A stretch of 64,000 bases of DNA from Dermatemys mawii (GCA_007922305.1 ML677358.1:15583564-15647563); one strand, 5' to 3'; positions 48,221 to 60,017 are shown, counted from the stretch's first letter. Numbers and translations: made by a program. The notes: a model not told the origin generated them from the letters alone.

Positions 48221-51200
48221 AATCTTTAAGGCTATAGCTAAATTGTTTCCCATTGTCAGGGGATTATACTTTGGGATGTTCTTGCATAGACCTCCAGAAC
48301 TGGAGGCCAACTGATCAAGAGGTTACAACCAAGAAATTGGGTTATTTTGCCCTTGGGAGCTCCTGCCTGAAAGCAACATGAGTTCAGGCACATCACTTGA
48401 TTGCCTTTTGCTACAATCAAACCTAGCTGAAGAAATGGGTATAAAAACAGGATTCTTATGGCCATTCATGTCCTCTCTGTGCTGAGCTGGAAAACTCAAT
48501 GTATTACTGCAAAACTAGTTGCTTACAGGGTTACATTCATAAGGAAGAGGTGATCCCTTTATGCTTATTGCTGGTTCCTGGAGAAGAAATCAGTAAAAGT
48601 GGTTAAAACTTTAGCAAAACCAGAATTTCTCTCTTATGGTAATATTCCTCCAGAGTTTAAAGGAACTGTTTCCTCCTCACGCCCCTCCCACCCCACGCAC
48701 ATCTTCTAGAACTTAATTCAATAATTTATGGCATTGTTATGGAATTCCATTCATACAACTTGAACTCTGACTGCTGAGTTAGATTAAGGTGCATTTCTTC
48801 TAGACATACATGCAGTGGGGACATCCAGGTGTAACTTGTTCATGAAAATATCTGAGGTGAGAGTGTGAGGGGCTGGCTTGATGCAATGCGTGTGGGCATT
48901 GCAAGGGAGGGCAGAGTACAGGCAAGTAGACTGGGAGTCTGTTTTGAGGATTTGGGGCTGGTAAGGCTTGTAAGTTCAAACTGGGGAGAATTTGACTTAT
49001 TCTGTGATTGTCGAGATTTCAGAAAATTCACGTGAGGAAACTTAGCAGCAAGTTAAATTTAGGTGTGTGGCTGGGAATTTGCCACATGTTTTAGACTGGG
49101 GAGCTAGTCATCCCAAGGCCTCCCTTAATAATTATGTATCAACAGAGGTAAGTTATTCACAAGGATATATATCAATACTGATATCTATCCCCCATTCGCC
49201 TTGTACATTCCCAAGTTACACATGCTTTCTGCATCTCCCATGACCCTCATTTCCCCCGAGTCCTTCCAAAAAACTCCAGCTGTCTGCACAGGCAAAAAAA
49301 CAAAAAACACACAAAAAAACTGGGGACTTGCACCTCTAAGTATCTAATTTGCACCTGCAATGAGGTAGCTTTGAGATGCAAATATTCAGGTTTGTAACCT
49401 TAATTCATTTGTGAGTGCACCTAAATTCATTTGCAAAATCTGAATACACTGGAGAGACTGCCCCTTGGAAATCTGACCCTATGGATGATTCAAGAATTAT
49501 GGAATGAAGTTCTTTCAGATGTGATCAAACGCTGTTTTTTTTCTAATTTGCTCCCTTAGATAAGGCATTTTTCCCCTTTCCCCCATTAATCATGTTTCTG
49601 GTAACTCATTCAGACAATCACTGCATCTGTGAGAGTCTCAGATCTCTATACCCTTAACATGACTTTATTAGGAACCAGTACAAAAGTGTTTTTCCATGTT
49701 TTAGACTCCTTGACAACATTAAGTCATCTACCATCCCACATATGTAGGCTAGGCTGATGGATTTATGCAAATGCCTACCACCGAGGAAAGAGTTTAATAT
49801 ACTGTCTCACTAAATTACTCAGGTCACTGCATGGAGAATATGTGATAAATCAGCCTGTTGCCCGTCTATCTCCTAGATACAATGATGATGAGAGAGGATG
49901 CTATGGAGGATAGACAGGGTAGGCAGACAGATAATCTGCACAGTGCCTTATTATGAGAGAACCTCAACTCTGAGTAACACATGGTGTTATCCAATGATTT
50001 CCTTCACAGTTTCCCAGAATCAATGAGTAACAGAGGGACTCCGTCCCTGTTTCCACTTGTCTTTGAGTTCAAATGTAAACTTATTACCAAAAGTATCCAC
50101 ATATTTATTTCCCCCAAAAGTTGAACGGTGAGTGTGTGGTGTGGAAGACCTGGCTGGTCCTTTGAGCTCGTGGATCTTTGGCATCTTGGGCATTGTAAAC
50201 AGCAGCACTCCAAGCTAAGAGCTAGCTTCTGTGCTGTGCCTGCTAGCATAGCAGGCAAATCCTAGGAGAAGAGATGGGAAGCCAAAAATGTCTCTACAGC
50301 AGCTTTGTCCTTCTGGGACCATGGACCAGCCCTGGAATCAGTACAGCCGCTGGTATAAATTAGAACAACCTCATGAGGAGGGCGGGGTCTCTAAATTACA
50401 GTGACCCTGCAATCCAGAATAGCCAGAACATCAGAACTAGTTAATATATAAAATACCAGTAGATGGCACTCAAGAATATGTAGCACAGTTCCTAGCTTAG
50501 TTGTGCATTCATCCGGTGGCTTCTTACATTGGTTCTTACCACCCAGTACTGCCATGTGCTGTGGGCTGTGTGGGGTGGGGAGAATCAAAACTAACCTTAC
50601 ACTATATCACCCTTGAGCATGGGGTTCTATTATTAAATCAATGAGAAGTCAGGAGACAACCCAGCAAAGTAAAACATTTTGAAGAGCAATTAATCAATCA
50701 GTGATTGCCTGGTAAGAAACTTTCTTCTGTGGAAAGGCTATAATTCACTATTAAATTCTAGAGGATTTTAGAGAGCTACCTTCAGGAACCTACTTAAATT
50801 CTATCAAACCCTATTGATTTCAGTAGTATAAAATTCCATAGATCTTTGCCTGATGGCCAGTATCTTTTCCTGATACTTTCAAAGTAATGATGCAAAATAT
50901 ACTCCTATAGCTCCCCAACTGAGAGAGGAAAAAAAAATTTTTTTGACTGAAACCCTTTATTTGTTTTTTTATTATTGTTTTGCTTTTTCTGGAGAATTTT
51001 GATCGTCCAAATGCTGTCCCTTCTCATACAGCTGCTTTTGTGATTTTTTCCTAAAGGCATGGCCTCCTTTTGTGCTAATATCTGAGCTCTCATGGGAAAA
51101 GATTTATGGAACTGGAACCAAAATGTTTGCTGCCAATTGGGTTTCCCCTGAGTGAGGAATTACATCTCAGCAGGTCACCAGAAAATGTTGCAAGAAAGGA

Positions 51201-51474
51201 AAGAAAAGAAAAACACACTAATTTTTGAAAAAAACAAGTGACTGCATGCATCGGTTATTTATTTCTGCAATTAGGAGCCAACTGTGCTCTGCATTGCGAG
51301 AGGATTAAGGTCTTCCTTTTCCCACTTTATAAAGCTCTGTTTTGTGGCAGTGCTGGGTAATAATAACAATAATACTTTATTTTATATTGCTCCTTTTGTC
51401 CCAAAGGATCAAAAGTGTTCTAAAAACTACAATAAACTTTCTTAAGTGACTACTCAAGGGACCATCAGAAGTAG
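48221..51474. other. No gene or bounded element
   Basis: The only structure is loosely palindromic wording near 49320-49490 (CACCTCTAAGTATCTAATTTGCACCTG...) and short A or T runs. No coding sequence is recognised. Confidence 0.48.
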
Positions 51475-51612
51475 GCCTAATAATAATAATATTTAGCACC
51501 TATACAAGTTCTTTCCATGTTCAGCTCTCTGCAAATCTTAACTAATAGCCTCACAATAGCCCTACAAAGTAGGTGTTTGAAGATTATTATTCCTAATTTA
51601 CAAGTAGGGGCC
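51475..51612 (+). repeat. Old LINE/SINE-type tail (AATAATATTTAGCACC family)
   Basis: TAATAATAATATTTAGCACCTATACAAG, TTTCCATGTTCAGCTCTCTGCAAATC, TAACTAATAGCCTCACAATAGCCC and AAGTAGGTGTTTGAAGATTATTATTCC follow the order of an abundant ancient vertebrate repeat tail related to L2/MIR. Non-coding. Confidence 0.58.
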
Positions 51613-54600
51613 CACATTTTCAGATTAGTCATTCTGGGTGCCACCTTCCACTGACTTATTGGCGCAAAGCAGCCATTCACCTGGCAGATCGGGGTAATGG
51701 AGGATTGTCCTGCCATGGGAGAAGAAGTTCTCAGGGTGGGCACATTCACAGTTGCCACTCTTACCCCACCCCCACTGTAGAACAAAAGATCGTGTCAACC
51801 TCATTTAGCTGTTCTTCAGTGCCAGAAGAGTGGCTGGGTGCGGCAGGCAACCTTCCATTCAGTACAATGTCGGGGGAAAGAGCGCCAACTACTGAATTGC
51901 TAATAATTAATTCTGTAGCCCTTTGTGTGTTCCTTGGATGCCTCCCACCATAACAGAGATTGATTTTGAGGCAGCATGTAACTATTCTAATAATTAAGGG
52001 GAATATAATGGGATGTATGTGTTTAATCTCGTAGCCATCAATGTAGAAGGTGCTTTTTGACTAGCAAGAAGCTGGAAAGCAAGGCTCCTGAAAATCTTAA
52101 AATCTCACTATGCAACACAGCGACAAACGACAACATGGGTGAAAATGAGGAAGATGTTTGGGGAAGGGATCAGGCAAAAAAATGGCAGGTCTCTGGTTGA
52201 CACCTTCTGTAGACTTTGGACTCTACAGGGGAAATGTGCATTCGGGGAGTAGCATGCTGTAAGTGGCCATGAGATTTTTAGGGTGTCTTTGATAGTGAAC
52301 AAAAATATTATTCACTTTTTAAGTACATATAACCACTGTCTCTGCAGAAGCTTGGGTGTTCTTAGAGCAACCACTGGATTTGTTCCTCGAAGGATTTCAT
52401 TTTTAACAGCAGTTTTCATTTGCAACCGTACCAGGGACATTGAGTATTGCTTATCGTGATCCACATTGCCCCTGTTCACGAAGAGCTTTGCAACTGAAAA
52501 TAGGTGCCCAAGAGCAAATCCAAAACGGTGGCCAGAATTTTGTACCTTCCTTAGAAGCCTTTTAAAACCATGTGCTTATTCCTATGGGGCCAAGATATCT
52601 TTAAAAGTGACATCGTCTTGTAATAAGAGATTCATAATTCCTCTTAAAAATCAATTAGCAATTTGGCAGCAATTAAATAATAGCAACTTATCCACTTATC
52701 CTAATCTGTTAACAATTTTTCAATTAATGGTTTTATTGCTGGGGCAATTAGCCATGCTGGGTGGGACAGAGACCAGGATAGGAAACTTATGTTTAATTGT
52801 GACAGTAGACATTTTAAGACCAGACAGAACAATATCTGGGTGAAGCAAGGGAAAATGTACAGCTACAAAGATGTGCTTCCCGCATAAAGTAAATTAATCT
52901 ACTTCATGGCTTGGAGATCACTAGATTTCTAATTTACACCCATGTTAGAGAGGAGTAATTTATATAGTTATCTGACCAATGGGTATAATCCCACATATAT
53001 CTAAGCCACCTGGGTATCTGAAGACCCCATCTTAGATAAAGTCACTTTACTTCAGGAAGTGGTTCTTCAAAGCATGAAGTCATAATATCAGCCAGTCAGT
53101 GTTGTGCTGTGTAAACCTCATCTGTTCCTCTTGGTTATGAAGCAGTCAAGTCTGTGTTTTAAACCCTGTTTATAGCTGAGGAGGACGCTTCACAGTTACT
53201 TTGCATAACTATTCTCTCTAACTAATGGAACATCGTGACACTATATGAACAGAATCAAAACCTGTAATTTATTTCCTTTTGCATACTAATCTTTACAGCC
53301 TTCTACATCAGAAGAGAGAATGGGACCCTCAGAACCCCTTGATGACAAATGGCAAAGGGTTCACTGTTCCATAACAGCAAATCCTATCAGGCCTGACAAA
53401 CTCAAAACACCTTACACATGCTGTCATAATATTTATCCATAAAGAATGTAGTGTGAGATCTTAAATGAAAGCCGGGATCATGCTGGTCATTAATATAGCT
53501 GTGAAATGTATGTACCTGGCGGTATGAAGCAAGTTATGTCCATATATTGAATATACGTCCTTATAGCTTGCATCAAGGTGCTGCTCCCTAGCAAAGGTGG
53601 AACACTGGTTTTGCCAAACAAAGGGATGGTATACTCACATATCTGTAGATTAACCATTGTAAACCAGACACAGTGGGTGCTACGTTTGCATTTCAGGTCA
53701 ATTCAGGGACATGAAGACAACCTGGAGCCACAATAGGAGAAAATGGTGGGGGGAGGAGGGAGGGAAAGAGTCATCCTAACTCTGAAGCCGAACAACGCAT
53801 TTTGGGAAATACAAGGAGAAACAAAGAGCCATTTTGAGATACATTTATTGAGGAACCTCTTTGAAGTGCATGGGGTATATTAATGAAAACTTGGATCCTG
53901 GTTTTTACTGAAAACCAGCAGTTCTGCCAAAGACTGAATCCTTGGGAGGAAAGCTAGTTTATTGACTAGGAGAGGATGGTAACCATTAATAAGAATAGAT
54001 CTGGAATAGTGTTTTATAAGTAATTATTCTCTTTCCAATATTCTTGCTCGCTACTCATTTGAATCTTTGAATCTCTGTTAATAAACTTATTCTCATTTTT
54101 ATCTCAGAGCTGTGGTGCTAAGTTGAATCCTCAGTTCAAACAAACAAGCTGTTGTGTATTCTCTTCCCTTTGGGAGCAGCAAACCCTGGTAATTTTGATG
54201 ACCATCCAGGGAGTGCTCAGTGGACACAGGGGTTGATGTGTCCCTAGCAGTAGCCTTCAAAGAGACAATGAGTTCTGCAGAGACCTGGAGGGCAGTGCTT
54301 GGAAGGCCAGAGGCTGTTGTTTCAGGGAGATGAACCACAGCACAGTAGGCACAGACAAGACTGTTTCATTCTTGGTTCAGGGCAGATAGTGGTGAGGTGC
54401 CTTAGAAACCTGGCTAACCCTAGGGAGCATTATAGATGGTTTAGTGTCAAAGAATCAGATGTGAAAAAAAAACCCAAACCTACTCACCCTGCAACCACAG
54501 GTTTGACTCATGGCAAAGTTGACTCAGTTCTTCATTCTCTGAGGCAGATGAGTTTCACAGAGTGTACTGTGCTTGAGCTTTATGGATGACACCTTAAAAA

Positions 54601-54734
54601 AACCCACAAGGTTCTAAAGATCACATGAATCCTTTTAGCTTGCCTAGATCCAAAACTCGATGGGACAAATCAGTAGCTTCTCCCTGATGTGTGCTGGCTT
54701 ATCCTAGAAAGGATCAAATGTGTTTACAAGACTC
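51613..54734. other. No gene or bounded element
   Basis: A 125-codon frame at 52466-52843 shows no family motif and is treated as chance. The rest is AT-rich unrecognised sequence. Confidence 0.48.
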
Positions 54735-54972
54735 AGATTCCTACATGCCTAAGTCTTTTGAAAATGGAACTAGACTCCTAAGTTTTATTGAAAGCCAGTG
54801 GGGCTTCGGCTCCTAAGTAGGGTGACTAGATATCCTGATTTTAAAGGGACAGTCCTGATTTCAGGGTCTTTTTCTTATATTGGCTCCTTTTACCGCCCCC
54901 CCCCCCACTGCCAGTCCCAATTTTTCACACTTGTTGTCTGGGCACCCTACTCCTAAGTGAAAATTTTACCCC
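54735..54972. repeat. Palindromic repeat split by a MITE
   Basis: The left part (54735-54818) has CCTACATGCCTAAGTCTTTTGAAAA and GACTCCTAAGTTTTATTGAAAGCC. The right part (54950-54972) resumes with CTCCTAAGTGAAAATTTTACCC. Removing the insertion between them restores the wording of the element at 31.1-31.4 kb. The two halves share CTCCTAAGT, the duplicated target. Confidence 0.62.
54819..54948 (+). mobile_element. Small TIR DNA transposon (GGGTGACCA type), copy 2
   Basis: The ends AGGGTGACTAGA and GGGCACCCT are imperfect inverted repeats, flanked by CTCCTAAGT (54810-54818 and 54950-54958). An 8-9-bp duplication of this kind suggests a hAT-type transposase, supplied in trans. The interior (GGGACAGTCCTGATTTCAGGGTC, TTTTTCTTATATTGGCTCC) matches copy 1 at 25.9 kb. 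A run of 12-13 Cs lies near 54895-54906. Confidence 0.8.
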
Positions 54973-55147
54973 ATATCTTAGGGATGGGTGGAGTAGATGT
55001 TGGATTTACTAAGGTTGTGGAATACTTTGGGATGAAATGTATTAATGGAAGATATTTTTTCCTTTATTTTCATTGTTACATTTATTCATTCTCTTTCACC
55101 ATTTCTCTCTTATTTATGTGTTTCAGGTCTAATCCGTTTAAAGAAAC
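54973..55147. other. Spacer before the PLE insertion
   Basis: AT-rich unique sequence ending at the left target duplication. Nothing else is seen. Confidence 0.5.
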
Positions 55148-55160
55148 TGTTTATTTCATA
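55148..55160 (+). repeat. Left target-site duplication of PLE
   Basis: TGTTTATTTCATA, identical to 56052-56064 at the other end of the insertion. Confidence 0.88.
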
Positions 55161-55475
55161 AATAGGTAGGCAAGAACCAGGTGGGAGATAACAAGGTTAG
55201 TCCAATCAGGCTGAACCAGCTTGTTATCTCTAATCAGGGAGGGTGAGGTGTTCCTCTAGCAGCTGAACTGGAGGTGTGAATAGCGAGAGAAGAGAAGCTG
55301 CTTTTGTAGTTAGCTAGCCATTCAAAATATCTATTCAGTCCCAAATTGATTGTGTCAAATTTGCAAATGAATTGCAGCTCTGCAGTCTTTCTTTGCAGTC
55401 TGGACTTGAAGTTTTTTTGCTGCAAAATGCTGACCTNNNNNNNNNNCTGACCTTTAAATCTTCTATGGTGTGTCC
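55158..55475 (-). repeat. Inverted-repeat left arm (antisense PLE)
   Basis: Reverse complement of 55594-55893 and interrupted by the N gap. Overlapping minus-strand frames here are copies of the endonuclease tail, not separate genes. Confidence 0.92.
55437..55446. other. Assembly gap (10 N)
   Basis: Ten Ns lie within the palindrome arm. The words CTGACCT just before (55430-55436) and CTGACCT just after (55447-55453) are the same. The opposite arm contains the junction only once (TTTAAAGGTCAGC). The true gap is therefore probably of zero or slightly negative length. Confidence 0.97.
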
Positions 55476-55818
55476 CTCTGCTATGTACATCGGCCAAACT
55501 GGACAGTCCCTACGAAAAAGGATAAATGGACACAAATCAGATATCAGGAATGGCAATATTCAAAAACCTGTAGGAGAGCACTTCAACCTCACCGGACACA
55601 CCATAGAAGATTTAAAGGTCAGCATTTTGCAGCAAAAAACCTTCAAGTCCAGACTGCAAAGAAAGACTGCAGAGCTGCAATTCATTTGCAAATTTGACAC
55701 AATCAATTTGGGACTGAATAGATATTTTGAATGGCTAGCTAACTACAAAAGCAGCTTCTCTTCTCTCGCTATTCACACCTCCAGTTCAGCTGCTAGAGGA
55801 ACACCTCACCCTCCCTGA
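55476..55818 (+). pseudogene. PLE GIY-YIG endonuclease fragment
   Basis: The intact domain nicks target DNA for reverse transcription by the PLE protein. The fragment begins just upstream of the second half of the GIY-YIG signature (MYIGQTGQSLRKRINGH, YIG at 55486-55494). It continues with KSDIRNG, PVGEHFNLTGH (55573-55608 region), a C-terminal ILQQK...LQFICKFDT segment and a NLGLN word, ending at TGA 55816-55818. The first half of the signature (GIY) and the whole reverse transcriptase are missing. The upstream continuation of the frame through the gap (LTFKSSMVC) is antisense arm sequence, not native protein. The domain is uninterrupted, consistent with a young copy, but the truncation removes activity. 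Confidence 0.88.
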
Positions 55819-55893
55819 TTAGAGATAACAAGCTGGTTCAGCCTGATTGGACTAACCTTGTTATCTCCCACCTGGTTCTTGCCTACCTATTTA
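55594..55893 (+). repeat. Inverted-repeat right arm (sense PLE)
   Basis: Covers the second half of the endonuclease fragment and its 3' flank. It pairs with 55158-55475 and could fold into a stem of about 300 bp in single-stranded DNA or RNA. Confidence 0.92.
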
Positions 55894-55925
55894 TACCTGC
55901 CCCTGGATACTTCCACTGCATGCAT

Positions 55926-55963
55926 CCGACGAAGTGGGTATTAGCCCACGAAAGCTCATGCTC
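55926..55963 (+). ncRNA. Hammerhead-ribozyme-like motif in PLE tail
   Basis: The order is: box CCGACGA (consensus CUGANGA, the U replaced by C), one extra A, stem II GTGGG/CCCAC with a TATTAG loop, GAAA, tiny stem III GC-TCAT-GC, and cleavage word TC at 55962-55963. The sequence after the cleavage site would have to pair with the bases before 55926 to form stem I, which is weak here. The motif is recognisable, but the U-to-C change in the first box predicts loss of activity. Confidence 0.5.
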
Positions 55964-56051
55964 TGAAAAAATTTCAGTTAGTCTTTAAGGTGCCACAGGA
56001 CTCTTTGTCACTTCTGCAATTCCAGACTAACACGGCTACCCCTCTGATTCT

Positions 56052-56064
56052 TGTTTATTTCATA
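56052..56064 (+). repeat. Right target-site duplication of PLE
   Basis: TGTTTATTTCATA, identical to 55148-55160. Confidence 0.88.
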
Positions 56065-58249
56065 TGAGCTAACTATAACAAAATCTTGTTCAAATCCTGG
56101 GAATTTCCCTAGAGCTAGCTGCATATCCTTCTAAATAACAATAAAAAAAAATAACTCAAGGAGAGAAGTAAAAACAGTGGGCAGATCTAAAGAAATGCAC
56201 CCTGATACTGCAAACCCTGTTTTGATCAAGATTCAATCAGCTGTTGGACTTAACTGTTACATTGCCCTTGGAATCATGGGAAAAATCACCTTTCCATAGA
56301 CACTAGTGGAAGAGTCAGAATGTTATAAATCTACATATGAAGCCTTGATTTTCATTCTTCTCAGAGGGGCTACTCACATGGTTAAAGTTGCTAACATGCA
56401 TAGGGTTTGCATGATGGCCTTTGGGCAAGACCTTCACTTTCACTATTGCTGTTTTTCCTATGCTATCAGGCACCATTTTTATCGATTCATGCCTAGTCCC
56501 TATAGAATATGGGTAAAAAATGTCAAAAACTGTGTAGTTACCTAGTTTAAATTACATTTTCAAAAGGGACAAGCACTTAGCAACCCTTTCTCATTGATTG
56601 CTGATTGTTAACTTAGCTACCAAAAAACATTAGGTTTCATACTAAGTTTCCTAGTCATAATATGTTGAATGACTTCTTCAGGACTCTGTTTCTGCTTTGT
56701 CGTCTTTATACCTTAGCTATTCCTCATTTCTTTTGGTTTCAGGATTTATTTGGTTTTTTTATTGTACCTGTCATTTTTACCTATATTAAGACAATACAGA
56801 GGTTCATGACAGTGTGTTTCTCTGTAAAGAGCACACAAGTGGAGTTCATTACATTCCACATATAAAAACAGCACTTCTTTTTTCCTAAGGAATTTATTTA
56901 TTTATAAACTGCGGATAATATGTTTCAACCTTCAGCAGAATTATTGAAGATCACAACATTCTGAAGCATTAACCTTTATCCACGATGCACAGGACAGTCT
57001 GAATTTACAATTTCTAGTTGCTGATGAAACCTGGCGAAAAACGATGTTTTCCTGGTTCACAAAAATACAAAACTCTTTTTGTTCTCAGCTGGAAAGATAG
57101 TTTTGCACAGGCAGAAAACGTGTTATGCCTGATAATATTGTATTGCAGCAATGTTCCTCTAATAGAAAATTTCCACAGAAGGCAATGGGGAATATTTTCA
57201 TGCAAACAGAGGCCCCAATTCAGGAAGCACAAAATTACATGCTTAACTTCAAGCCTGGGAATCATTTAATTGAAATCAATGGCACTAATCTTCCCTGAAC
57301 CTTCAGCCATGCAGCACATGCTGCTAACACCTGAATTACAGATTAGGAGCAGGTGAAGGCAGTTTGCCTGGAGGAGGCTACTGTGTGTTGGGTCCAAGGT
57401 GTTGTCAGGGAAAGCTTGGCTTAACCCAAACTCTGTCTCTCCTCCCACCTACCCCCCTGTTAGTGTGGGGCTCCTTTCCCTTAGGATGGTCCCATGGAGA
57501 GAACAGACTAAGGATGGGGAGCCAAGCCTAGCTTTCTCTTTCTCTGGGAGGTTGGGAAGTTCATGCCCCAAGACAGGATCATGGGGACATGTGTGGGTCT
57601 GGTGTGTTGTCAGGGAAGAGGAAGCCCAGCCTGGCCAGGTCTTCTCCTCCCAGTCCTGCTGCTACAACTGCTCTGGTGGCTCCTAGATGTTGCCTGTGTG
57701 TGTTGTTGCTGTGCCTGCTGCTGCTTTTGTGGTGCTGGGGGCCCATCTCTTTGGAATGTTTTTGTTCAATTATTATTCTGGCACGTTGCCCATGTTTTCC
57801 TAAGGAATTCAAGCAAGAAAAGGAAAATGGCAATTGGTAATGGCTTATAACTCAGCTAAACACAAAGAAAAGGCACCACTGTAACCTGAGGGGGCTTTGT
57901 CTCTGCTGAATTTCAAACAATAGAGGTGTCAGTGGGTCTCAAAAAGGGTTCCACCTAACTTTTTAAAGTGTGAGGCAAGCTAAACATAAATGTCACTACC
58001 AGCTCCACCAGTAATACACACACGCGTGCACAAGGAAACTCTTCTTGTGTTCCATTTTTATTCGTATTTTCTGAAGAGTGGTTTATTTCCAAGAAAAGCA
58101 TCAAATCTCTCAAAATGAGGTACTAATACTGAGGCTGTAATAACACTGCTTATCTACAGAGAGAGATTTTAATTAGGAATAAAAATCTGGTTTCATTCTT
58201 GAACAGAAGAATTCATGACCAAAATGCCTAGTCCTATTTTAATTGTTCT
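56065..58249. other. No gene; one eroded palindromic repeat
   Basis: A palindromic remnant lies near 57209-57300 (CCCCAATTCAGGAAGCACAAAATTACATGCTTAAC...). A Cys-rich frame at 57563-57850 comes from TGCTGC-rich DNA around 57700-57730 and overlaps frames in every phase. No gene is supported. Confidence 0.45.
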
Positions 58250-59035
58250 TATGCCATAGTTCAGGGCAACTGCACTTGTATTCTCCCTCTAAGTCCCTTG
58301 AGGCACCCACTCTAAGTCCCTGGCTTATCGACTGTCACCTTTCTTGGGCAGAGATCTCTCTCTCTGCCACTCCTGACTGCACAGTTCCCTTCTAAACTGT
58401 GATATTCCTAGCAAACCAGACAGGCCAGCGCCTGCACTTTGCTCTCTCCCCAGAGACTATAAACAGGGTAATTGCCCACAGTTATAAGTTACCACACAGT
58501 TCTTTCTAAACAAGCATGTTTATTCTTAAGGTGAAAGCATTACAAAGAAAACATATTAAAACCAATGAAAGAACTATACACATGCTAATAAACTTATGAG
58601 AGTTTACCCCCACAAAAACTCCAACAAGGGCTCTGGTAGGAGTCAGTTCTTCAAACTTCACGCAGGGTTTTTCTGTGGCTACAAGTTCAGAACAGCTTCA
58701 GCTAACAACAAGCACACCCACACATAAACTAACCTTTCCTTTAGACAGTTTGAGCCTTTGATCTTCAGGTTCTGGGAACAGGTAATCGGTAGACAATAGG
58801 CCCCTGGTTTGTACATAGCTTCAGAAGGCTGGGCTTTTGCATAACCAGAGATGGGAATGTGCATTCACCTCCCCCTAGAGATTCCCCAGGCAAACCTCTT
58901 GCAACTCTTGGTCCAAAAGTGCACTCTTGTCTGGCCCATTGTTCAATATAGTCCTCTGAAGTTCTTAACGTATCCCAGGGTTCACAATAGTACATAACCT
59001 TTGCCTTTAATATAATGGATTCCAAAGTTACTTAA
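58250..59035. repeat. Long interspersed repeat, probably LTR-type
   Basis: The wording across this block (GGGCAACTGCACTTGTATTC, CTTGGGCAGAGATCTCTCTC, GTGAAAGCATTACAAAG, GGGTTTTTCTGTGGCTAC, CCCCTGGTTTGTACATAGCTT, TGCACTCTTGTCTGGCCCATT, GGTTCACAATAGTACATAAC) matches what I recall of an abundant turtle repeat of LTR/ERV type. No terminal repeats or target duplication could be fixed, there is no coding sequence, and orientation is unknown. Confidence 0.45.
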
Positions 59036-60010
59036 ACTTATCAAAAAGGCTTTTCAAGGAAATTGCAGGAAATTACCACATCTGTCATACCTTGTTTTCT
59101 GATAGACTTTATAGATAATGTGGGCAAATCATTGCCAGGCAATTTCCCAGCTTATGAATCAGTTAATTATTAAGGATGCATTCAAGTCCTAGGCAAATTC
59201 CTGTCTTTATCTGTATTTTTTAATAAAACAACTATCCTGAGATTTACATGCTTATTGAATTCCTTAAAATGTACAAAACCACGTAGGAATGACAGCTGAG
59301 AGAAAGACGTTTCCACCAAAACATTAATATTTCTGTTCTTCTCTACTAGAAGCTGCAAAAGTGCTTTTCCTAAAATCTTGAGAAAATAAAATACTTTTCT
59401 AAAAAGCAATGTCAGATCTTATACATAAGTATTGACCAGTTAGCAACTGCTTGATAAATACTGGAATCCTGGCATCACCATACATTTACTATGTTATTTT
59501 CTGTAAATAATCTATTGTATTTAGAAGCTGATACCATATACTTGTTTATATATTGAAACTAGGGTAAGGGAAAGATACAACCTGCTCATTTCATGGGGAA
59601 ATTGAAGTGCAAAATGCACAAAAGAGAATGTAGTGGGAGAGCTATTGTATTTTACATTATGCTTCTCAAGGCAGCATGTTTTTACCTATTCTATAAAATA
59701 GTTTACTTCCAAACTGGGATGGATTTTTCATTGCAGGGGGATGTTACTAGCCTGCTTCCAAAACTGGAGAGAAACCTCTCTCCATGGAGAAAAGACCATC
59801 TGCCAGTTAGAAACATTTATAGGAGATAATGTGGATCTTTTTCTTTCCTGGAAAATAATACATAATGTAGCAGCAGCCTTCTGAAATCCCCCAGTAATAC
59901 CATTGCATCATCCGAGTTGCTCTGTTGTCATAGCACTATGGTTGCAAAATAAATAAAATCTCTCTCAAACTTACAGAGAAGTTGGAGTATCTTTTTCCAC
60001 TCCCAAGGAA
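59036..60010. other. No gene or bounded element
   Basis: AT-rich sequence with short frames only. Confidence 0.5.
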
Positions 60011-60017
60011 CAGCATG

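Larger units (their letters stand above)
55161..56051 (+). mobile_element. Penelope-like element with inverted 5' arm
   Basis: A young, 5'-truncated PLE. The sense part (about 55476-56051) holds a GIY-YIG endonuclease fragment, an AT-rich spacer, a hammerhead-like core (55926-55963) and the terminus CAGACTAACACGGCTACCCC. The left part (55158-55475) is an antisense copy of 55594-55893, and the arms are joined through a 118-base loop. Ignoring the gap, I count one mismatch in about 300 bases (GTTTTTTTG against GGTTTTTTG). The identical 13-bp target duplication encloses both arms, so the inverted structure arose during one insertion. No reverse transcriptase is present, so it is non-autonomous. 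Confidence 0.9.

Noticed and set aside
55234..55556. Minus-strand frames resembling the endonuclease tail
   Set aside because: They are the antisense arm of the PLE palindrome and run through the Ns; not separate genes.
57563..57850. Cys-rich 95-codon frame that might suggest a secreted peptide
   Set aside because: The cysteines come from TGCTGC/TGTTGT-rich DNA, there is no convincing signal peptide plus motif, and all neighbouring phases are also open.
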